Source: Candidatus Omnitrophota bacterium | GTDB lineage: Bacteria; Omnitrophota; Gorgyraeia; Gygaellales; Profunditerraquicolaceae | NCBI GenBank assembly: GCA_028713875.1 | Contig: JAQTNM010000116.1 | Location: forward strand, 1-5,251 | Reading direction: 5' to 3' | DNA: 5,251 nt | In this document: positions 1-4,081 of the stretch, piece after piece | Layout of the letters: the number at the start of each line of letters is the position of its first letter | Numbering within the stretch: position 1 is the stretch's first letter | Translations under genes and position numbers: made by a program | The notes under the pieces: model-generated | The model's database searches: none | What the model saw: only the letters and a program-made list of their open reading frames with translations | What the model was told of the DNA's origin: nothing

Positions 1-211
1 TGGAACTCTGAGGCTTAACGTTTCAGGGGGGTTTTTGTAAGGTTAGGTTCAGTGTGGTAATGGTAATCTCTAACCCGGGGGTTTTGTAGGCCTCTAAAAA
101 GTCAAAATTCCACTGAATCAGGCTACGTTTTTACAGTTCAGGGTTAAAAACGCTTAAGGAAGGCTTGTTCAGGAGGGTATTACAAGGGATTTCACGGACG
201 ACGAGCATGAC
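1..211. other. Non-coding stretch with degenerate short repeats
   Basis: No credible reading frame, tRNA or rRNA is visible here on either strand. The plus strand is rich in G-runs followed by T-runs. Two related segments, around 25-48 and 76-93, share a GGGGG-TTTT-GTA-GG pattern. Segments near 11-41 and 160-186 share a looser GGCTT...TTCAGG.GGG...AAGG pattern. GGTAAT occurs twice in tandem at 56-67. The composition differs from the coding part of the window. It may be a decayed repeat element or the remnant of whatever truncated the neighbouring lipoprotein gene. I cannot assign a function. Confidence 0.5.
126..152. repeat. Perfect inverted repeat (hairpin)
   Basis: CGTTTTTA at 126-133 is an exact inverted match to TAAAAACG at 145-152, with an 11-nt loop between. 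No T-run follows on either strand, so it is not a standard intrinsic terminator. It lies about 60 nt beyond the stop of the lipoprotein-like gene and could be a transcript-end structure for it or part of a repeat element. Confidence 0.5.
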
Positions 212-636
212 TTAAGTTGATAATATGTTTCCTTTGACTAATAAGTCCGGCTCACGATCCCCTCCATAAGTAAAATATACATTTTCAAATAGATTGGAAT
301 GCTGCAAACTAGTTACTATGGCTTTTGCCAAATCTTCTGAAGGAGTAAAATCAAACTTGACTATAGTATTAAACATCTGCGCAGAGTCAGGTCTTGTATA
401 CTGCATTTGACCAAAAGGCATCAGGGGAACTAAATACATAAAATAACCGCCGAAATTATTTTCATTGAGTCTTTTATCATCTAAAGGCAAGACTCCAACA
501 TTAATTGGATACTTAGGCTTCTCATAAAGGCGTGTTAATTTATTGTAATCTGATGGGTAAGTAAATTTTGCATACGTTCCACAACCGCAACAAGTAAACA
601 AAGCAAAGGGGCTAACATTACAAACATCTTTTTCAT
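212..636 (-). pseudogene. Lipoprotein-like protein, frameshifted in the signal peptide and probably truncated
   Basis: The only start with a ribosome site is the ATG at 636, preceded by AAGGAGGAG. It begins MKKMFVMLAP, a typical signal-peptide N-terminus. That frame then runs into unrelated sequence, while the long open frame that continues to the stop at 212 is shifted by one base. Adding one base to the four-G run at 607-610 would restore MKKMFVMLAPFALFTCC, a lipoprotein signal with a cysteine at the expected place. The long frame itself has only a TTG at 601 with no SD site. The mature part contains NVGVLPLDDKR, then VPLMPFGQMQYTRPD, then DFTPSEDLAKAIVTSL, and ends DLLVKGNILST. From memory, this resembles envelope lipoproteins that continue well past this last motif, so the C-terminus also seems lost. 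The frameshift could be a sequencing error. Exact function is unknown. Confidence 0.6.
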
Positions 637-640
637 AAAT

Positions 641-650
641 CTCCTCCTTC
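641..650 (-). promoter_or_regulatory. Strong ribosome binding site for the lipoprotein-like gene
   Basis: The minus strand reads GAAGGAGGAG, then ATTT, then ATG at 636. This is the strongest SD site in the window. It decides the start codon and shows that the out-of-frame signal peptide belongs to the downstream reading frame. It lies only a few bases past the U-run of the terminator at 658-697, leaving no room for a separate promoter between them. Confidence 0.8.
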
Positions 651-657
651 TAAGAAT

Positions 658-697
658 AAAAAAGGCACCCCCCCTTCTATCTTGGAGAGTTGCCTTT
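658..697 (-). terminator. Rho-independent terminator overlapping the end of the upstream CDS
   Basis: Read on the minus strand, AAAGGCA (697-691) pairs with TGCCTTT (667-661). After one A/G mismatch, CTCTCC (689-684) pairs with the G-run at 674-669 using two G-U pairs. The loop is AAGATAGAA and a six-U run follows at 663-658. The stop codon TAG (679-677) of the coiled-coil gene lies in the loop, so the left arm encodes its last residues. The hairpin sits immediately before the ribosome site of the lipoprotein-like gene. That gene would therefore be expressed by read-through or from a promoter inside the upstream gene. Confidence 0.8.
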
Positions 698-699
698 AA
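672..699 (-). repeat. 28-bp direct repeat, copy 1
   Basis: This segment is identical over 28 bases to 2522-2549. It contains the core CTTCTATCTTGGAGA (674-688 on the plus strand), which is also found at 3408-3422. Here it forms the left arm and loop of the terminator, encodes the last residues (KGNSPR) of the coiled-coil protein, and lies 36-63 nt upstream of the lipoprotein-like start. Confidence 0.9.
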
Positions 700-1735
700 T
701 TAGCGGATCAAACTGCGTCCGAAATTCACGGATAGCCTGATTCCACCCTTTCAATTGAAGTGCTTGCGTACGGAAAATATATCCAAATGCCGAAGGCCAT
801 TCCCCCGCAGGGTCAAAAATTTTTTGATTCATCGCTTCCTGCATGTTTTCCTTCATCTTTTCTATCACAGAATTATATTTAGGGGAATATTCGCTGAACC
901 ACGCCTCCAGGGTCCGGCCATCTTTGAGGAGTTCATCTTTCATAATTGTAAAAAAAACTTTACCTGCTTCAAATGCGATTAGATTATCCCGTACAGCTTT
1001 GGTCTCCTTTAAAAAATCTTCTGTAAATATAAGATTAGAACCACTCGCCCAGGGGCAGAGTTGACCCTGTTGTCCAGGATCAGTACGGATTTCTAAATAT
1101 ACATTCTTAAGGACCCAAGCGCTTATTTCTTGATTCTTAAATGCGCGGATTGTATCTTGAGCTATTTTTGTTATAAGGGCGCTTTTATTTCCCTTCCAGG
1201 CAGCCATCTTGGCCTGCCAGGCAGCCATCTTTTCCTTCCAAGCATCCATCTTTGCCTGCCAGGTTTCACTATCCAACTTAAGCTGGGCAAAATTTTTCTT
1301 GTAATCCTCATCTCTTTTCTCGTTGTTCCTTTTTCTTTCTGTAAGGCTTCGGTAGTTACTTTCGAGCCAAGACTTTTCTCCGCGGCATTCCCCTTCAATC
1401 TGCATTTCGGCCGGGTTATCGGCGTGGAAAGTTTGCCCGGCACATTTACTATCATAGCCTGTCTTTCTCTGCGCATACTCGCTAAAACCCGCCTTCAGGG
1501 CGGCATATTCTTGGCTTATCGCTTTCGGTTCAGTTTTAAGCTTGTTCAATCTTTTTCCCAGCGCAACTTCAATACGGTTTAAATTCTTTAATTCTATATC
1601 GAGTTCGTCCTTTTCTTTTATAAGTTCAACCCCGCTATCCTCTGTGGAAACGGCATTTTGCGCCAGGCTGCTGTTCGTAAAACAAAATGAGATGAATATG
1701 GCCGCAGTCCAAAAAATACCGATATTTTTTTTCAT
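677..1735 (-). CDS. Exported coiled-coil protein with two-cysteine motif and Trp heptads
   Basis: I do not recognise a named family. The chosen start, ATG at 1735, gives 352 aa and has GGAAGG six bases upstream. A GTG-type start further up at 1804 would overlap the previous gene and lacks a site. Residues 1-25 form a Sec signal peptide, probably cut after SLA. A coiled coil covers about 30-185. It holds the motif CAGQTF...C (Cys98, Cys117), which matches CANRTF...C in the upstream gene, and Trp159/166/173/180 spaced exactly seven residues apart. The C-terminal half (about 185-352) looks globular, with SNLIFTEDFL, then AFEAGKVFF at 254-262, then EWPSAFGYIFRTQAL. The FEAGK stretch sits where a zincin-type HExxH could be, but both histidines are absent. 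The protein is likely periplasmic or on the cell surface. Its stop lies in the terminator loop, so it ends the operon. Confidence 0.8.
   Translation of the reverse strand: MKKNIGIFWTAAIFISFCFTNSSLAQNAVSTEDSGVELIKEKDELDIELKNLNRIEVALGKRLNKLKTEPKAISQEYAALKAGFSEYAQRKTGYDSKCAGQTFHADNPAEMQIEGECRGEKSWLESNYRSLTERKRNNEKRDEDYKKNFAQLKLDSETWQAKMDAWKEKMAAWQAKMAAWKGNKSALITKIAQDTIRAFKNQEISAWVLKNVYLEIRTDPGQQGQLCPWASGSNLIFTEDFLKETKAVRDNLIAFEAGKVFFTIMKDELLKDGRTLEAWFSEYSPKYNSVIEKMKENMQEAMNQKIFDPAGEWPSAFGYIFRTQALQLKGWNQAIREFRTQFDPLIKGNSPR
1192..1266. repeat. 21-bp tandem repeat inside the coiled-coil gene, about 3.5 copies
   Basis: Units begin at 1192, 1213, 1234 and 1255 and share a CCTKCCA-GCAKCCATCTT pattern on the plus strand. 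They encode heptads of the form W-[QK]-[AE]-K-M-[AD]-A. The units differ from one another by only a few bases, which suggests recent slippage or unequal recombination, and copy number may vary between strains. Confidence 0.85.
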
Positions 1736-1785
1736 CGCCATCCTTCCTTTCGAATCACCCGGAATAACGGACGAATAAACCGCTT

Positions 1786-2514
1786 TTATTTTGCGCCATC
1801 CCAAATTGTCTGCAGGCAGTGATGTGCTCCCTCAAGGTCTCCCTTATCTGCTATTTGTTTGCATTCATTGGCTATGCCTTCTGCTGTTACGAGCTGCCTG
1901 AATGCCGGGCTGTTTATCAGCAGGTTGTATTTCCGATTCCATTCCGCCTGACGCGCTTGCAGCTGGCTTTCTCGTGCGTTAAGCTGGGCTAAAGCAGCTT
2001 TTTGCTTTTCAGTCCTTTGATTGAGTTCTGCGGTGGCTTCATTCAAAGCGTCCCTTTCATTTTGGGTCTGGGCTGTTCTTGCCTTAATAGATTGCATTCT
2101 TGCCTCGATAGAACTTTTCCAGTTGGCACAGCGATTATATTCCGCGCGATCGCGTTCAAAATAGAAAGTTCTATTTGCACACTCTGCATCGAAGGAGTAA
2201 GCATCCTTAACAAGGGTGTCCCCTTCGGCCTTTAGTTCGGACAGCCTGCTCTCAACCTGACCTTTTTTCGCTTCATTGTCGCTTACATTGGCCTCAAGCT
2301 GTTCTTCTACGATGTTGTAATTCCGGATATCACCATTGAGGTCGTCATACCCTTTTTGGATATCGTTGCTTTCCTGTTCCAGTGCCGCGATTTGATCTTG
2401 GAGGTCACTGGCGAGAACGGAAGAAAGGCCCAAGGCGAAGAAGACCATTGAAACAACTGTGATAAAAGCCACTGTCATCATCAATGCTAATCCCATCCTT
2501 TTTGTTATTTCCAT
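1786..2514 (-). CDS. Exported coiled-coil protein with paired cysteines
   Basis: This 242-residue protein belongs to no family I can name. The ATG at 2514 follows GGGAGGG by three bases; the in-frame Met7 has no such site. Residues 8-35 form a hydrophobic export signal, with possible cleavage after VLA. A long coiled coil runs from about 38 to 195, rich in Gln, Glu, Ala and Asn. It is interrupted near 106-130 by CANRTF...C (Cys112, Cys129), which corresponds to Cys98/Cys117 in the next gene downstream. The C-terminus has two more cysteines (218 and 233) in ECKQIADKGDLEGAHHCLQ, ending IWDGAK. Four cysteines in an exported protein suggest disulfides. The next gene starts about 50 nt downstream, so the two are likely cotranscribed. 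A structural or envelope-spanning role is inference from coiled coil plus export only. Confidence 0.85.
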   Translation of the reverse strand: MEITKRMGLALMMTVAFITVVSMVFFALGLSSVLASDLQDQIAALEQESNDIQKGYDDLNGDIRNYNIVEEQLEANVSDNEAKKGQVESRLSELKAEGDTLVKDAYSFDAECANRTFYFERDRAEYNRCANWKSSIEARMQSIKARTAQTQNERDALNEATAELNQRTEKQKAALAQLNARESQLQARQAEWNRKYNLLINSPAFRQLVTAEGIANECKQIADKGDLEGAHHCLQTIWDGAK

Positions 2515-2517
2515 CTT

Positions 2518-2539
2518 CCCTCCCTTCTATCTTGGAGAG
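2518..2539 (-). promoter_or_regulatory. Possible hairpin hiding the Shine-Dalgarno site
   Basis: On the minus strand, CTCTCC at 2539-2534 can pair over six base pairs, one of them G-U, with GGAGGG at 2523-2518. The loop is AAGATAGAAG. The right arm is the SD sequence of the gene starting at 2514. If the hairpin forms, translation of that gene would be reduced. The pairing is seen in the sequence; a regulatory role is inference. Confidence 0.45.
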
Positions 2540-2549
2540 TTGCCTTTAA
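2522..2549 (-). repeat. 28-bp direct repeat, copy 2
   Basis: Identical over 28 bases to 672-699. Here the terminator's right arm and U-run are missing. Instead the repeat runs directly into the ribosome site of the gene starting at 2514, lying 8-35 nt upstream of it. Confidence 0.9.
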
Positions 2550-2603
2550 ATTTTAGCCGCTTTTGGGCATATCTTGCCCCCTTCAGGGTCAGGCCCCTAA
2601 GGA

Positions 2604-2990
2604 TTATATTGTGCCTGGCTCGCTCTTTTGCGCCTCTGGCTTCTGGGTTTCGGGCTTCTGTGGCTCTGGTTGTTGCGGGCTAGGTTTAGTCGCCTGCGGC
2701 GCTGGCTTGGTTGATGGTTGCGCTTGGGCTAATTTCTGGTAATCTTCTTCTAATTCATTATACTGGCCTTTCAGGCCCTCAAACATCTGGATCTTCAAGG
2801 ACAATTCTCCGTTTAACCTGTCTATTTCTTCCCGTTTCAATTTTAGCTCATTTTCCAGCGCATTTTTCTCGGCAATCGCTTTTTTCAAGGTCTCTTCTGT
2901 CGCGTTGCCCTGGCTGCTAAAAGCCATCCTTAACCCCACCACAACACCGGCTGCTAAAAGAAGAAGTAGAATAAAGAAAAATATGCTCAT
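2604..2990 (-). CDS. Small membrane-anchored coiled-coil protein with Pro/Gln/Lys-rich tail
   Basis: This 128-residue protein has a single N-terminal membrane helix (about 3-20, FFFILLLLLAAGVVVGL). A coiled coil follows from about 30 to 90, and then a low-complexity tail made of QKPE-like units (about 91-128). The start ATG overlaps the stop of the receiver gene as ATGA, and AAAGGA lies about nine bases upstream, so translation is probably coupled. The layout of one anchor, a rod and a disordered Pro-rich tail resembles proteins that span the periplasm or touch peptidoglycan, but no specific family is recognisable. The tail's four-residue repeats may vary in length. Its position next to two exported coiled-coil proteins suggests a shared envelope role. 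Confidence 0.8.
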   Translation of the reverse strand: MSIFFFILLLLLAAGVVVGLRMAFSSQGNATEETLKKAIAEKNALENELKLKREEIDRLNGELSLKIQMFEGLKGQYNELEEDYQKLAQAQPSTKPAPQATKPSPQQPEPQKPETQKPEAQKSEPGTI

Positions 2991-3376
2991 TGATTATTTT
3001 CCTTTCTGGATAGTATGTCTTTTACACGGAATAATAAATCCTGGGTATTTATGGGCTTTTCCAGGTAGGCTGCAGCGCCGCTTAATGCAGCTATATGTTT
3101 ATCTATATCATCTTTTTTTAAGGAAGTGGCAATGATGGGCGTATTCTTGTATTTAGGGCTTGATTTTATTTCCTTGGCTACTTGAAAGCCGCTTTCATGC
3201 GGAAGCACCAGGTCCAGTATGATCAGGTCGGGATTGACCTGGTTTAATTTGTCTAATACCCCATCTCCGGTATTCATAGAGTAAACATTGTATCCGGCCT
3301 CATCTTCCAGCTCAGACCTCACCTTTTTCACCACTTAAGGATCATCGTCAATTATTAGGACCTTTTTATTATCCAT
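2987..3376 (-). pseudogene. Stand-alone response regulator receiver domain with in-frame stop
   Basis: From the ATG at 3376 the frame reads MDNKKVLIIDDDP, then TAA at codon 14, then continues in the same frame as VVKKVRSELE to the stop at 2987. The full frame is the length of a single CheY-like receiver, with no output domain. Receiver residues are present: the acidic cluster D10-D12 before the stop, phospho-acceptor D55 in LIILDLVLP, T84 in IIATS, and K107 in EKP. A GTG directly after the stop could restart translation, but the product would lack the first strand and the acidic Mg-binding residues and should not work as a receiver. A one-base change (for example GAA to TAA) explains the lesion; a sequence error is equally possible. 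The SD site for the ATG is weak (AGGA twelve bases away). It overlaps the next gene by four bases. Confidence 0.8.
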
Positions 3377-3396
3377 ATAGAGCTTTCATCCTGATT

Positions 3397-3627
3397 TTAG
3401 CCGGTCTCTTCTATCTTGGAGATCTCTACTCCCTTGTCCTTGAGGTACCTTAATACCTCCTCTACATCCTCCTTCTTGCCTTCCAGGATCAGGATAGCCC
3501 AGCCCACATCTGTGCTGAAGGAAGCCTCCACTATGCTTAAGACAACCTCAAATTTCTTGCATACCTGCCAGATCAGGGGTTCGTCTTTTAGGTTACTGGG
3601 AAAATTTAGCTCTGTTCTTACGCGCAT
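3397..3627 (-). CDS. Small NIL-domain protein
   Basis: This 76-residue protein consists of little more than one NIL domain, the ACT/ferredoxin-like fold found at the C-terminus of the methionine transporter ATPase MetN and also in stand-alone small proteins. Matching features are LNFPSN at the start, a hydrophobic strand with VVLSIVEASF (28-37), the glycine-bearing GWAILILEGKKEDVEEVLRYL (42-62), and the terminal strand GVEISKIE. In MetN this domain binds methionine and controls transport. No metN or other methionine gene is nearby, so the ligand here is unknown. The ATG has AAAGGA about six bases upstream and lies inside the end of the DUF2062 gene (35-nt overlap), which implies translational coupling. 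Its last codons contain the 15-bp repeat core. Confidence 0.75.
   Translation of the reverse strand: MRVRTELNFPSNLKDEPLIWQVCKKFEVVLSIVEASFSTDVGWAILILEGKKEDVEEVLRYLKDKGVEISKIEETG
3406..3422 (-). repeat. Partial third copy of the leader repeat
   Basis: CTTCTATCTTGGAGA at 3408-3422 is identical to the core of the two 28-bp repeats. It lies in the last codons of the NIL gene and 32-46 nt upstream of the receiver start. On the minus strand the local sequence can form TCTC-CAAGATAGAA-GAGA, so the core again sits in a hairpin loop with different arms. Confidence 0.65.
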
Positions 3628-4081
3628 ATTTGATCCTTTTTACGAGTACCAGGGTTACCACGTATACTGTCAAAGCAAGGCATAAAGCAATTACCAGGTA
3701 CCCCAATAGCAGCGGTAAAACAACGTTCAGAAGAGATTCTTTGAATAAATCCTGCCAGCGGAAATTATGTAAGAGCACCAGGGATTCCGCGTACACATCA
3801 TGCCAATCCGTCTTTATTATAGCCGAACCTACCTTGATTGACAACAAAAAAGTGACGAATGTAATCCAGGTATTCGTCAATAAGCTGCCTAAAATAGCGC
3901 TGATGCGGTTTGCGCGCAATAATAATGCCAGTAATATTGCCGCAATGGGGCCTACCCCCGGTATTATCCCGGTGAATACCCCCAGGCTCAAGCCCAGGGC
4001 AATCTTGTGGGGGCTGTCGTTTATGAGGAAAAGTTTATTATAAGCGAATCTTAGCAGACGTGCATATTTTTTATTCTTCAC
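3593..4081 (-). CDS. DUF2062 family inner-membrane protein
   Basis: This 162-residue protein carries the DUF2062 signature: SPHKIALGLSLGVFTGIIPG (23-42), a hydrophobic stretch, then LLRANRISAILGSLLTNTW (54-72). In the family this pattern is typically a GxFxGxxP glycine-proline turn followed by an N-rich segment. Predicted membrane segments lie at about 28-55, 61-86 and 115-148, with a basic C-terminus (KRIKYARKNRAKF). The molecular role of DUF2062 is not established; members often sit near glycosyltransferase or lipid genes. The start is a GTG overlapping the stop of the synthetase (GTGA), with GAGGAAG seven bases upstream. Coupling to an acyl-CoA synthetase suggests a job in membrane lipid or envelope biogenesis, but this is inference. 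Confidence 0.85.
   Translation of the reverse strand: MKNKKYARLLRFAYNKLFLINDSPHKIALGLSLGVFTGIIPGVGPIAAILLALLLRANRISAILGSLLTNTWITFVTFLLSIKVGSAIIKTDWHDVYAESLVLLHNFRWQDLFKESLLNVVLPLLLGYLVIALCLALTVYVVTLVLVKRIKYARKNRAKFSQ

Larger units (their letters stand above)
2515..2603 (-). promoter_or_regulatory. Structured leader of the coiled-coil gene
   Basis: This 89-nt gap contains several possible hairpins on the minus strand. TTAGGG can pair with CCCTGA near 2586-2601. GGGCA (2579-2575) pairs exactly with TGCCC (2569-2565) around a five-base loop. CTCTCC (2539-2534) pairs with GGAGGG (2523-2518). None is followed by a U-run, so these are not clear terminators. A weak -10-like TAAAAT lies at 2556-2551, but I see no convincing -35, so I do not call a promoter. 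Confidence 0.4.

Noticed and set aside
1192..1266. CRISPR-like array
   Set aside because: The 21-bp units are contiguous with no spacers and keep the reading frame.
1171..1476. 101-residue minus-strand frame with RWLPGR repeats
   Set aside because: It is an alternative frame through the same tandem repeat inside the larger gene.
1130..1582. 150-residue open frame on the plus strand
   Set aside because: It lies opposite the coiled-coil gene; its GSHLxLP repeats are the reverse reading of the 21-bp tandem repeat, and it has no ribosome site.
1736..1804. Upstream start for the coiled-coil gene at 1804
   Set aside because: It would overlap the previous gene, place 23 polar residues before the signal peptide and lack a ribosome site; ATG at 1735 is better.
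2565..2579. Intrinsic terminator in the 2515-2603 gap
   Set aside because: The five-bp stem is exact but is followed by AAAA rather than a U-run on the minus strand.
3630..4043. 137-residue plus-strand open frame
   Set aside because: It is antisense to the well-supported DUF2062 gene and resembles no protein.
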